DNA of 64,000 nucleotides from Cepaea nemoralis (Eukaryota > Mollusca > Gastropoda > Stylommatophora > Helicidae): positions 224,352 through 288,351 of the forward strand of contig JACEFZ010011711.1 of assembly GCA_014155875.1 (NCBI GenBank), read 5' to 3'. This document shows positions 45,785 through 59,818 of this stretch, piece after piece; the first letter of the stretch is position 1; each line of letters begins with the position of its first letter. The notes under the pieces were generated by a model. That model saw nothing but the letters and a program-made list of their open reading frames with translations. It was not told where the DNA came from and ran no database searches. Position numbers and translations under genes: made by a program.

Positions 45785-48700
45785 GCATGTTGCATATAAT
45801 CATTGTAAGATATGGACGTGAATCCTGGACATGTTGCATATAATCATTGTAAGATATGGACGTGAATCCTGGACATGTTGCATATAATCATTGTAAGATA
45901 TGGACGTGAATCCTGGACATGTTGCATATAATCATTGTAAGATATGGACGTGAATCCTGGACATGTTGCATATAATCATTGTAAGATATGGACGTGAATA
46001 CTGGACATGTTGCATATAATCATTGTAAGATATGGACGTGAATCCTGGACATGTTGCATATAATCATTGTAAGATATGGACGTGAATCCTGGACATGTTG
46101 CATATAATCATTGTAAGATATGGACGTGAATCCTGGACATGTTGCATATAATCATTGTAAGATATGGACGTGAATCCTGGACATGTTGCATATAATCATT
46201 GTAAGATATGGACGTGAATCCTGGACATGTTGCATATAATCATTGTAAGATATGGACGTGAATCCTGGACATGTTGCATATAATCATTGTAAGATATGGA
46301 CGTGAATCCTGGACATGTTGCATATAATCATTGTAAGATATGGACAGTGAATCCTGGACATGTTGCATATAATCATTGTAAGATATGGACGTGAATCCTG
46401 GACATGTTGCATATAATCATTGTAAGATATGGACGTGAATCCTGGACATGTTGCATATAATCATTGTAAGATATGGACGTGAATCCTGGACATGTTGCAT
46501 ATAATCATTGTAAGATATGGACGTGAATCCTGGACATGTTGCATATAATCATTGTAAGATATGGACGTGAATCCTGGACATGTTGCATATAATCATTGTA
46601 AGATATGGACGTGAATCCTGGACATGTTGCATATAATCATTGTAAGATATGGACGTGAATCCTGGACATGTTGCATATAATCATTGTAAGATATGGACGT
46701 GAATCCTGGACATGTTGCATATAATCATTGTAAGATATGGACGTGAATCCTGGACATGTTGCATATAATCATTGTAAGATATGGACGTGAATCCTGGACA
46801 TGTTGCATATAATCATTGTAAGATATGGACGTGAATCCTGGACATGTTGCATATAATCATTGTAAGATATGGACGTGAATCCTGGACATGTTGCATATAA
46901 TCATTGTAAGATATGGACATGAATCCTGGACATGTTGCATATAATCATTGTAAGATATGGACGTGAATCCTGGACATGTTGCATATAATCATTGTAAGAT
47001 ATGGACGTGAATCCTGGACATGTTGCATATAATCATTGTAAGATATGGACGTGAATCCTGGACATGTTGCATATAATCATTGTAAGATATGGACGTGAAT
47101 CCTGGACATGTTGCATATAATCATTGTAAGATATGGACAGTGAATCCTGGACATGTTGCATATAATCATTGTAAGATATGGACGTGAATCCTGGACATGT
47201 TGCATATAATCATTGTAAGATATGGACGTGAATCCTGGACATGTTGCATATAATCATTGTAAGATATGGACGTGAATCCTGGACATGTTGCATATAATCA
47301 TTGTAAGATATGGACGTGAATCCTGGACATGTTGCATATAATCATTGTAAGATATGGACATGAATCCTGGACATGTTGCATATAATCATTGTAAGATATG
47401 GACGTGAATCCTGGACATGTTGCATATAATCATTGTAAGATATGGACGTGAATCCTGGACATGTTGCATATAATCATTGTAAGATATGGACGTGAATCCT
47501 GGACATGTTGCATATAATCATTGTAAGATATGGACGTGAATCCTGGACATGTTGCATATAATCATTGTAAGATATGGACATGAATCCTGGACATGTTGCA
47601 TATAATCATTGTAAGATATGGACGTGAATCCTGGACATGTTGCATATAATCATTGTAAGATATGGACGTGAATCCTGGACATGTTGCATATAATCATTGT
47701 AAGATATGGACGTGAATCCTGGACATGTTGCATATAATCATTGTAAGATATGGACGTGAATCCTGGACATGTTGCATATAATCATTGTAAGATATGGACG
47801 TGAATCCTGGACATGTTGCATATAATCATTGTAAGATATGGACGTGAATCCTGGACATGTTGCATATAATCATTGTAAGATATGGACGTGAATCCTGGAC
47901 ATGTTGCATATAATCATTGTAAGATATGGACGTGAATCCTGGACATGTTGCATATAATCATTGTAAGATATGGACGTGAATCCTGGACATGTTGCATATA
48001 ATCATTGTAAGATATGGACGTGAATCCTGGACATGTTGCATATAATCATTGTAAGATATGGACGTGAATCCTGGACATGTTGCATATAATCATTGTAAGA
48101 TATGGACATGAATCCTGGACATGTTGCATATAATCATTGTAAGATATGGACGTGAATCCTGGACATGTTGCATATAATCATTGTAAGATATGGACGTGAA
48201 TCCTGGACATGTTGCATATAATCATTGTAAGATATGGACGTGAATCCTGGACATGTTGCATATAATCATTGTAAGATATGGACGTGAATCCTGGACATGT
48301 TGCATATAATCATTGTAAGATATGGACAGTGAATCCTGGACATGTTGCATATAATCATTGTAAGATATGGACGTGAATCCTGGACATGTTGCATATAATC
48401 ATTGTAAGATATGGACGTGAATCCTGGACATGTTGCATATAATCATTGTAAGATATGGACGTGAATCCTGGACATGTTGCATATAATCATTGTAAGATAT
48501 GGACGTGAATCCTGGACATGTTGCATATAATCATTGTAAGATATGGACAGTGAATCCTGGACATGTTGCATATAATCATTGTAAGATATGGACGTGAATC
48601 CTGGACATGTTGCATATAATCATTGTAAGATATGGACGTGAATCCTGGACATGTTGCATATAATCATTGTAAGATATGGACGTGAATCCTGGACATGTTG

Positions 48701-48933
48701 CATATAATCATTGTAAGATATGGACGTGAATCCTGGACATGTTGCATATAATCATTGTAAGATATGGACGTGAATCCTGGACATGTTGCATATAATCATT
48801 GTAAGATATGGACGTGAATCCTGGACATGTTGCATATAATCATTGTAAGATATGGACGTGAATCCTGGACATGTTGCATATAATCATTGTAAGATATGGG
48901 AGTGATTTATGGACATGTTGTATATAATCATTG
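45785..48933. repeat. Satellite array, unit 44 bp, about 72 copies
   Basis: Units CATGTTGCATATAATCATTG followed by TAAGATATGGACGTGAATCC and TGGA, more than 95% identical by eye. Rare variants GACAGTGAAT and GACATGAAT recur at multiples of five units (about 220 bp). The last unit (48890-48933) is degraded. One frame of the unit reads VRYGRESWT. Confidence 0.98.
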
Positions 48934-50032
48934 TGTCACAGAAGTTTGAATATCAAGGACAGGAAGATGTAATTTCCTATACTTAGGTGCTCAAAGACAA
49001 AGAAGCGCATCACTGACTTTTAATGGGCCAGAGAAGAAAAGGACAATAAGAAGTAGAGAGAGAGAGCACTATATATATTCTCCTCAGTTAACAAGAAAAG
49101 GGATAGAATTAGACAGAAGATTCCAGGAGTTCTTGGGGCGGGGGAAATACTGTTGTATACCCCAGACAGAAGATTACACTGCTGGACTGTAACAGGATCA
49201 ATGAGTTTACGCAACAAACTACAGACTAAACAAAACAAATTAAGAACAACAAAATTAGGCTTTTATTGACAGAACTGCATGATTCAGGGACAAACATTCA
49301 CCCTGACATGTCACATAACTGACATATACAGAAATGGGAACCTATGTTCCCACAGTAATCACTGCTGCCTAACATCGCTATGCATATGACTAGGTACCCA
49401 TCTCCACAAACCAACAAGGACATGGCAACAACAGAGCCTCAACGTAAACAACGGTAACAGCAGGCATGGACTCTAGTGTAATCATCTCAGGACTCATGGA
49501 CAGTCGGTACATACATAAATGGGAATCTGAAATCCCACAGTTAGAGATAACTGCTGCCTAGCACTGACTACAGGGGCGGTCTCTGAATGACAGTGAAACC
49601 TCAACCACGTTCAGTTGAGTCGAAGGGCACCCTCAGTACCCACACAAGACACCCGCATCACATAGGCCGACTGGGACCAGATACAGCAAAGAGCCATTAC
49701 ATAATGAATAACAGAACTATAACCCTAACAGCAGAGATATGTGAAGTGTGAGTGGCCTACGACATTAAGCAGAGCTGGGGCTCAAGTTTGCTCTACAACA
49801 ACCATGGCCAGGGGTCACTACCTAGAGTCCAGTGACTGGGGAGGGCTGGTTAAAGCCTCCCTATTTGATGGTATCTACATCTCTACAGCGATCTACCTAA
49901 TCGCTCCTTCGGCCACGGTTGTTCTAGTTGAAGAGACCGGGAAACTGACAGGCACCTCTATTTATCAGTGTTTTCTGAGCAGCTTCCCGTCATACCCTAG
50001 GGCATCATCATGTATCACGTCAAGCGATTACA
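48934..50032 (-). mobile_element. Solo LTR inserted in the 44-bp satellite
   Basis: The plus strand begins TGTCACAG and ends GATTACA, giving TGT...ACA termini. ATTG flanks it at 48930-48933 and 50033-50036, and removing the element plus one ATTG rejoins the satellite as AATCATTGTAAGATATGG. A minus-strand AATAAA (about 49267-49262) places the 3' end toward 48934. Two similar blocks of about 60 bp (49320-49380 and 49500-49570, both with AATGGGAA and CACTGCTGCCTA-like motifs) form an internal duplication. Length 1099 bp, no internal coding region. Confidence 0.75.
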
Positions 50033-50198
50033 ATTGTAAGATATGGACGTGAATCCTGGACATGTCGCATATAATTATTGTAAGATGTGGACGTGAATCC
50101 TGGACATGTTGCATATAATCATTGTAAGATATGGACGTGAATCCTGGACATGTTGCATATAATCATTGTAAGATATGGACGTGAATCCTGGACAGTTG
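50033..50198. repeat. 44-bp satellite, continuation beyond the LTR, about 4 copies
   Basis: Same unit as 45785-48933. The first two copies are diverged (GTCGCATATAATTATTG, AAGATGTGG), as at an array edge. It ends abruptly after GAATCCTGGACA at a TTG-rich sequence. Confidence 0.95.
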
Positions 50199-50299
50199 GT
50201 TGTTGTTGTTGCCTTCCACTTATGCCACCGGGCGTCGGGGGGGGGGGTGATATTGAAGTTACAGTGCCTGTGACTAGCACTTTTCCTCCAATTTCCGCC

Positions 50300-53256
50300 A
50301 TGAGCAGTAGTAGCTATGACACAAAGACAACTTTTCACAAACATCGGACAGAGGCTATGACACAAAGACAACTTTTCACAAACATCGGACAGAGGCTATG
50401 ACACAAAGACAACTTTTCACAAACATCGGACAGAGACTATGACACAAAGACCACTTATCACAAACATCAGACAGAGGCTATGACATAAAGACAACTTATC
50501 ACAAACATCGGACAGAGACTATGACATAAAGACAACTTATCGCAAACATCAGTCAGAGACTATGACACAAAGACAACTTATCACAAACATCAGTCAGAGG
50601 CTTTGACACAAAGACAACTTATCACAAACATCAGTACAGAGGCTATGACACAAAGACAACTTATCACAAACATCAGACAGAGGACTATGACACAAAGACA
50701 ACTTATCACAAACATCAGACAGAGGCTATGACACAAAGACAACTTATCACAAACATCAGACAGAGGCTATGACACAAAGACAACTTATCACAAACATCAG
50801 ACAGAGGCTATGACACAAAGACAACTTATCACAAACATCAGACAGAGGCTATGACACAAAGACAGCTTATCACAAACATCAGACAGAGACTATGACACAA
50901 AGACAACTTATCACAAACATCAGACAGAGGACTATGACACAAAGACAACTTATCACAAACATCAGACAGAGGCTATGACACAAAGACAACTTATCACAAA
51001 CATCAGACAGAGACTATGACACAAAGACAACTTATCACAAACATCAGACAGAGGCTATGACACAAAGACAACTTATCACAAACATCAGACAGAGGCTATG
51101 ACACAAAGACAACTTATCACAAACATCAGACAGAGGCTATGACATAAAGACAACTTATCACAAACATCAGACAGAGGACTATGACACAAAGACAACTTAT
51201 CACAAACATCAGACAGAGGCTATGACACAAAGACAACTTATCACAAACATCAGACAGAGACTATGACACAAAGACAACTTATCACAAACATCAGACAGAG
51301 GCTATGACACAAAGACAACTTATCACAAACATCAGACAGAGACTATGACATAAAGACAACTTATCACAAACATCAGACAGAGACTATGACACAAAGACAA
51401 CTTATCACAAACATCAGACAGAGACTATGACACAAAGACAACTTATCACAAACATCAGACAGAGGCTATGACACAAAGACAACTTATCACAAACATCAGA
51501 CAGAGACTATGACACAAAGACAACTTATCACAAACATCAGACAGAGACTATGACACAAAGACAACTTATCACAAACATCAGACAGAGACTATGACACAAA
51601 GACAACTTATCACAAACATCAGACAGAGACTATGACACAAAGACAACTTATCACAAACATCAGACAGAGACTATGACACAAAGACAACTTATCACAAACA
51701 TCAGACAGAGACTATGACACAAAGACAACTTATCACAAACATCAGACAGAGGCTATGACACAAAGACAACTTATCACAAACATCAGACAGAGGATATGAC
51801 ACAAAGACAACTTATCACAAACATCAGACAGAGACTATGACACAAAGACAACTTATCACAAACATCAGACAGAGACTATGACACAAAGACAACTTATCAC
51901 AAACATCAGACAGAGGCTATGACACAAAGACAACTTATCACAAACATCAGACAGAGACTATGACACAAAGACAACTTATCACAAACATCAGACAGAGACT
52001 ATGACACAAAGACAACTTATCACAAACATCAGACAGAGGCTATGACACAAAGACAACTTATCACAAACATCAGACAGAGACTATGACACAAAGACAACTT
52101 ATCACAAACATCAGACAGAGGCTATGACACAAAGACAACTTATCACAAACATCAGACAGAGACTATGACACAAAGATAACTTATCACAAACATCAGACAG
52201 AGGCTATGACACAAAGACAACTTATCACAAACATCAGAGTCAATAATATAAAGACAACTTGTCACAAACATCAGACAGAGGCTATGACACAAAGACAACA
52301 TCACAAACATCAGACAGAGACTATGACACAAAGATAACTTATCACAAACATCAGACAGAGGCTATGACACAAAGACAACTTATCACAAACATCAGACAGA
52401 GGCTATGATATAAAGACAACTTATCACAAACATCAGACAGAGACTATGACATAAAGATAACTTATCACAAACATCAGACAGAGACTATGACACAAAGATA
52501 ACTTATCACAAACATCAGACAGAGACTATGACACAAAGATAACTTATCACAAACATCAGACAGAGACTATGACACAAAGATAACTTATCACAAACATCAG
52601 ACAGAGACTATGACACAAAGATAACTTATCACAAACATCAGACAGAGACTATGACATAAAGATAACTTATCACAAACATCAGACAGAGACTATGACACAA
52701 AGATAACTTATCACAAACATCAGACAGAGACTATGACACAAAGATAACTTATCACAAACATCAGACAGAGGCTATGACACAAAGACAACTTATCACAAAC
52801 ATCAGACAGAGGCTATGACACAAAGACAACTTATCACAAACATCAGACAGAGACTATGACACAAAGACAACTTATCACAAACATCAGACAGAGACTATGA
52901 CATAAAGACAACTTATCACAAACATCAGACAGAGGCTATGACACAAAGACAACTTATCACAAACATCAGACAGAGACTATGACACAAAGACAACTTATCA
53001 CAAACATCAGACAGAGACTATGACACAAAGACAACTTTTCACAAACATCAGACAGAGACTATGACACAAAGACAACTTTTCACAAACATCAGACAGAGGC
53101 TATGACACAAAGACAACTTATCACAAACATCAGACAGAGGCTATGACACAAAGACAACTTGTCACAAACATCAGACAGAGGCTATGACACAAAGACAACT
53201 ATCACAAACATCAGACAGAGGCTATGACACAAAGACAACTTGTCACAAACATCAAA
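50300..53256. repeat. Satellite array, unit 41 bp, about 72 copies
   Basis: Units TATGACACAAAGACAACTTA followed by TCACAAACATCAGACAGAG and two or three variable bases. AGACTATG and AGGCTATG types are interspersed. CTTTTC types lie at both edges (50330-50420 and 53030-53090). A run of AGATAACTTA variants lies at 52170-52760. Confidence 0.98.
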
Positions 53257-54689
<1,433 letters not shown>

Positions 54690-55150
54690 CGACAGGTAGA
54701 TGACTGAGGAAACTGCAGCAGAGAGGTTGTTGACTGAGGAAACTACAGCAGATAGGTTGTTGACTGAGGAAACTACAGCAGACAGGTTGTTGACTGAGGA
54801 AACTACAGCAGACAGGTTGTTGACTGAGGAAACTATAGCAGACAGGTTGTTGACTGAGGAAACTACAGCAGACAGGTTGTTGAATGAGGAAACTACAGCA
54901 GACAGGTTGTTGACTGAGGAAACTACAGCAGACAGGTTGTTGACTGAGGAAACTACTAGCAGACAGGTTGTTGACTGGGGAAACTAGGAAACTACAGCAG
55001 ACAGGTTGTTGACTGAGGAAACTACAGCAGACAGGTTGTTGACTGAGGAAACTACAGCAGACATGATTGTTGAATGAGGAAACTACAGCAGACTGGTTGT
55101 TAATTAAGGAAACTACAGTAGACATGTTGTTGACTGAGGAAACTACAGAG
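54690..55150. repeat. Minisatellite, unit 30 bp, about 15 copies (copy B)
   Basis: Same unit as 32110-32440 (AGGTTGTTGACTGAGGAAAC type). It marks the left end of duplication copy B. Confidence 0.95.
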
Positions 55151-55209
55151 AAACATGTTTCACTCTTTTAGATGCAAGGTCGGAAACAGGTTGCCACACA
55201 TTCTGTAGA

Positions 55210-55560
55210 ACACATGAATCTGATCATATTCTTTACACAGTCAATACGGAATCATAAAATGTATCAGTTCTTTAAATTGACAACTTGGAATCACAAAATT
55301 GATCATTTCTGTAAATAATCAACATGGAATCATAAAAGTGAGCAGTTCTTTAAATTGAAAACATAGAATCTTAAATTAATCAATTCTTCAAATAGACAGC
55401 ATGGAATCATAAAAATGAGCAGTTCTTTTAATTGAAAACATGGAATCGTAAAAGTGAGCAGTTCTTTTAATTGAAAACATGGAATCGTAAAATTTATCAG
55501 TTCTTCAAATAGGCAACATGTAATCATAAAAGTGAGCAGTTATTCACAAAGGCAACATTA
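55210..55560. repeat. Degenerate tandem tract, unit about 39 bp (copy B)
   Basis: Eight or so copies of a unit containing CATGGAATCATAAAA and CAGTTCTTTAAATTGA. The corresponding tract in copy A (32525-32608 and 34490-34620) is split by the 1.9-kb LTR-type insertion. Confidence 0.8.
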
Positions 55561-55619
55561 AATCATGAAACTGATCACGTGCTTTACAAGACAAAAATTC
55601 GTGGAACTGCTTAGGTCTT

Positions 55620-57591
55620 TTCATAAACATTATTTAAGATATCCTTCGCAGAACATCTGAATCATCCCATCCATTATTAGTTCCTTCCCATAACACATTT
55701 TTATACTCATAATGTACTTAATGTCCTATGTCTCCATCGTATTGATCAACGCCTGCCTCTTCTCCCAGGAAGTATGAGTCTCTGACTATTCTCTCTAAAC
55801 CACTGTCTCTTCTCCCAGGAAGTATGAGTCTCTGACTGTTCTCTCTAAACCACTGCCTCTTCTCCCAGGAAGTATGAGTCTCTGACTGTTCTCTCTAAAC
55901 CACTGTCTCTTCTCCCAGGAAGTATGAGTCTCTGACTGTTCTCTCTAAACCACTGTCTCTTCTCCCAGGAAGTATGAGTCTCTGACTGTTCTCTCTAAAC
56001 CACTGCCTCTTCTCCCAGGAAGTATGAGTCTCTGACTGTTCTCTCTAAACCACTGTCTCTTCTCCCAGGAAGTATGAGTCTCTGACTGTTCTCTCTAAAC
56101 CACTGTCTCTTCTCCCAGGAAGTATGAGTCTCTGACTGTTCTCTCTAAACCACTGTCTCTTCTCCCAGGAAGTATGAGTCTCTGACTGTTCTCTCTAAAC
56201 CACTGTCTCTTCTCCCAGGAAGTATGAGTCTCTGACTGTTCTCTCTAAACCACTGTCTCTTCTCCCAGGAAGTATGAGTCTCTGACTGTTCTCTCTAAAC
56301 CACTGTCTCTTCTCCCAGGAAGTATGAGTCTCTGACTGTTCTCTCTAAACCACTGTCTCTTCTCCCAGGAAGTATGAGTCTCTGACTGTTCTCTCTAAAC
56401 CACTGTCTCTTCTCCCAGGAAGTATGAGTCTCTGACTGTTCTCTCTAAACCACTGTCTCTTCTCCCAGGAAGTATGAGTCTCTGACTGTTCTCTCTAAAC
56501 CACTGTCTCTTCTCCCAGGAAGTATGAGTCTCTGACTGTTCTCTCTAAACCACTGTCTCTTCTCCCAGGAAGTATGAGTCTCTGACTGTTCTCTCTAAAC
56601 CACTGTCTCTTCTCCCAGGAAGTATGAGTCTCTGACTGTTCTCTCTAAACCACTGTCTCTTCTCCCAGGAAGTATGAGTCTCTGACTGTTCTCTCTAAAC
56701 CACTGTCTCTTCTCCCAGGAAGTATGAGTCTCTGACTGTTCTCTCTAAACCACTGTCTCTTCTCCCAGGAAGTATGAGTCTCTGACTGTTCTCTCTAAAC
56801 CACTGTCTCTTCTCCCAGGAAGTATGAGTCTCTGACTGTTCTCTCTAAACCACTGTCTCTTCTCCCAGGAAGTATGAGTCTCTGACTGTTCTCTCTAAAC
56901 CACTGTCTCTTCTCCCAGGAAGTATGAGTCTCTGACTGTTCTCTCTAAACCACTGTCTCTTCTCCCAGGAAGTATGAGTCTCTGACTGTTCTCTCTAAAC
57001 CACTGTCTCTTCTCCCAGGAAGTATGAGTCTCTGACTGTTCTCTCTAAACCACTGTCTCTTCTCCCAGGAAGTATGAGTCTCTGACTGTTCTCTCTAAAC
57101 CACTGTCTCTTCTCCCAGGAAGTATGAGTCTCTGACTGTTCTCTCTAAACCACTGTCTCTTCTCCCAGGAAGTATGAGTCTCTGACTGTTCTCTCTAAAC
57201 CACTGTCTCTTCTCCCAGGAAGTATGAGTCTCTGACTGTTCTCTCTAAACCACTGTCTCTTCTCCCAGGAAGTATGAGTCTCTGACTGTTCTCTCTAAAC
57301 CACTGTCCTCTTCTCCCAGGAAGAATGAGTCTCTGACTGTTATCTCTAAACCACTGTCTCTTCTCCCAGGAAGTATGAGTCTCTGACTGTTCTCTCTAAA
57401 CCACTGTCTCTTCTCCCAGGAAGTATGAGTCTCTGACTGTTCTCTCTAAACCACTGTCAGGTTTAACATGGTCAAAGTATTTCAGTGTCCCAGACATGAT
57501 GCTGTTTATGAGCTTGTTTCCTTCCATGTTCGCATCTTGAAACATTGTTAGGATTTCTCTTCTGTATGATCCATATAGGCACATTACATCA
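55620..57591 (-). pseudogene. LINE RT C-terminus with internal minisatellite (copy B)
   Basis: Counterpart of 34680-35340. The minus strand reads SYRREILTMFQDANMEGNK and LKYFDHVKPDSGLERTV (57570-57450), then the expanded array, then RRQALINTMET and DIKYIMSIKM (55765-55690). The 62-codon frame covering the upstream part is identical in A and B, so the duplication is fairly recent or has been homogenised. Confidence 0.8.
55749..57450. repeat. Minisatellite, unit 50 bp, about 34 copies (copy B)
   Basis: Almost perfect 50-bp units identical to those at 34801-35209. There is one 51-bp unit with AAGAATGAG at 57299-57349 and a few GCCTCT variants in the left third. Confidence 0.98.
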
Positions 57592-58168
57592 TCACCATCA
57601 TCAAGTGCCGTGCTGGCTGGCGTAGGCGTTCATGGCTCTCCACGGATCTCGGTCTTTGGTGTTCTGGATCAACTCTGCTGATGATATTCACCCATGCCAC
57701 CGTCTCAATCCGTCCAGCATCATTTCTCTTGGTCTGCCTCTGCCTCTCTTCCCCTCGATCTTTCCAGTTGTCACGATGTTCAGATGTTCTCCAATGCCTC
57801 TCCTCTCATCACATGACCAAAGAAAGCTGTTTGTCTCTTTCTTATTGTTGTATATAGTGTTCTAGTTTCATTAGCCTCTTTCAGGCAATCGTTTTTAGTT
57901 ACTCTGGCAGTCTAAGGAATTCGCAACATTCGTCTTAAAAACCACATCTCTGTTGCTTCTAAGTTCTTCCTAATTTGTTCATTTACATTCCAAGATTCAC
58001 TGCCATACACAAAAACTGGTTCTATATAGCATTTTAGCACTCTCTTTCTTACATTCATTAATAGCGACTTATCGCATAAGATACTCTTCATTTTATGAAA
58101 TGCGGCTGTTGCCTGCCCTATTCTGCTCTGAATCTCTGTTGTACATCTTCCATCTGATGTTATAAGTA

Positions 58169-58404
58169 CCCCCTTTTTTTGTTTGCATATCCTTTACAGG
58201 ACATTGTTGTCAACAGCAGCATCTTTCAGATGTCTGTTGATTTCTTGGCAAGATTACGCTCAGTAGTTTGCCATTGCTTTCTGAGCGGCCGGCTCAGTTA
58301 TCCTGCAAGTCACCAGCGGGGGACGAACCGCTCCCAGTTCTCGCCAACTACGAGACTCTGCGTGATAAACGGGATTACGGAGAAAGTGTTGTAACCCCTC
58401 GGCC
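58169..58404 (-). mobile_element. SINE, tRNA-derived, nested in the LINE RT gene
   Basis: The head on the minus strand begins TGGCCGAGGGGTTA (A box), and a B-box-like GGTTCGTCCCCC lies near 58325. The body is as in the other copies and the tail is GGATATGC plus an A-rich tract. ATAAGTA flanks it at 58162-58168 and 58405-58411. Removing the SINE and one duplicate gives an uninterrupted KYLRILITSDG reading in the RT. Confidence 0.93.
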
Positions 58405-58972
58405 ATAAGTATCCTTAGGTATTTAAAATTATCCACTTGGTTGAGAATTTTCCCTTCTGTTTCTATGTCACATTTTGGTGTCCCCATTTTCTTTGATATC
58501 ACCATTGTTACCGTTTTCTTGATATTCAAGGAGAGTCCTTTCTGTGCACTCTCTGATACTACAATGTCCAATAATTGTTGTAAGTCTGTTGCATTATCCG
58601 CCACCAATACTGTGTCATCTGCATAGCGTATATTGTTTATATTATATCCTCCGATTAGTATTCCTGGCTTCTCTTTGATCTCTCATTATTACTTAGCTAT
58701 ATAGGGAGAAGAGATCGGGTGACAAGACACACCCCTGTCGTACTCCTAGCTTTATCTATTCGTAACTACCCTCTTTATTTCCCATTTTAATTGCTGCTAC
58801 TTGGTTCCAGTATATATTCTTTATTATTCTTAAATCTTTCCCATCAATGTTGATATCTTCCAACATTTTAATCAGCTCATCATGTTTTACTTTATCAAAT
58901 GCCTTAAGTATAATCTATGAAGCATAAATATATGTCTCTCTGTTTCTCTATTGACCTTTCTATTAGTGTTCG

Positions 58973-59049
<77 letters not shown>
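58973..59049. repeat. (AT)n microsatellite inside LINE coding sequence
   Basis: An AT run of about 76 bp placed between the codons for TNNAI and the following RT residues. It creates Tyr-Ile frames on both strands. Confidence 0.97.
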
Positions 59050-59050
<1 letters not shown>

Positions 59051-59179
59051 CATTGTTTGTCCCCTTTCCTTCCATAAAACCATACTGTTCTTCACTAATT
59101 TCCATTTTTATTTTCTAATGATCCATATAGGCAAAATAAATCACTATCATTGAATGTAAGAAAAAGAGTGCTGAAATGT

Positions 59180-59430
59180 TATATAGAAAAGTAAATGAAA
59201 GAAGCATACAACATTTGTTGTCATTTGATGATAAGAGAGGCACCGGAGAACGTCGTGGCAATCGGAAAGATCAGTAAGAAAAGGAGCAGAGACAGACCCA
59301 GAGAAATGATGCTGGATGGACTGAGATGGTTGCATGGAGGAATATCATCACCAGAGTTGATCCAGAATACCAGGGACAGAGAGATCTGTGGGGAGTCATG
59401 AATGTTTGTCAGTTGCAGGGCACACGATGA
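59180..59430 (+). pseudogene. LINE RT C-terminal fragment, plus strand (copy B)
   Basis: The plus strand reads REAPENVVAIGKISKKRSRD, MMLDGLRWLHGGISSPELIQ and ends in a GATGATGATA-like tail at 59427. It is the counterpart of 35430-35815, with a deletion of roughly 170 bp at its 5' side. Confidence 0.85.
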
Positions 59431-59634
59431 TGATAGGCAAACTGAAATTATGGAGCTGATTAGTATCTAGATATAACATATGAGATTATGGAATTCTTAA
59501 GTTCCCTACCTGAAATATGAAATCATGAAATTTATCAGCATACAATTATCCATATTAAAGAACTTATGTACGCTAAAGCAATTATTCAATGAATATGTAA
59601 ATGAAATTCACGTGAAGGCCAGCTGTTTATACTG

Positions 59635-59815
59635 AAATGTAGAACGCCATGATACATCACGTGTGCTGCGGAAGCGTAGCAGCTAGACACGTGCGGGCAT
59701 GGGTTCGAATTCGCACAGAATCTGGTCTTTAACCGTGATCTTCGGCTTCCAGATGGACCCGGCTAAAACTGGTACCAGAAAATGTCTTGGGAAGTGAAGG
59801 CTGCCGGGAGATATT
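59635..59815 (+). mobile_element. Candidate tRNA-like SINE, present only in copy B
   Basis: GGGTTCGAATTCGC (59701) is a strong B-box match, preceded by GCGTAGCAGCTAGAC, a weak A-box region. The segment has no counterpart in copy A, where the flanking sequence runs straight into the second 50-bp minisatellite, which supports a separate insertion. The exact ends are not resolved. Confidence 0.5.
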
Positions 59816-59818
59816 GAC

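Larger units (their letters stand above)
57592..59117 (-). mobile_element. 5'-truncated LINE inserted in copy B, with target duplication
   Basis: The minus strand encodes EEQYGFMEGKGTNNAIY (about 59095), LCFIDYTKAFDKVKHDEL, RQGCVLSPDLFSLY (about 58730), YADDTVLVADNATD (about 58620), SLNIKKTVTMVISKKMG, DNFKYL (58430), then (beyond a SINE) DGRCTTEIQSRIGQA, YGSESWNVNE, and MMLDGLRRWHG, ending in a GATGATG-like tail near 57592. A 15-bp exact direct repeat (ATGATCCATATAGGC, 57566-57580 and 59118-59132), extending to about 26 bp with mismatches, flanks it. Copy A has one copy only, the empty site. An (AT)n run lies inside the RT region. Confidence 0.9.

Noticed and set aside
58879..59105. Tyr-Ile repeat proteins
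   Set aside because: They are caused by an (AT)n run inside a LINE RT. The flanking residues belong to the RT.
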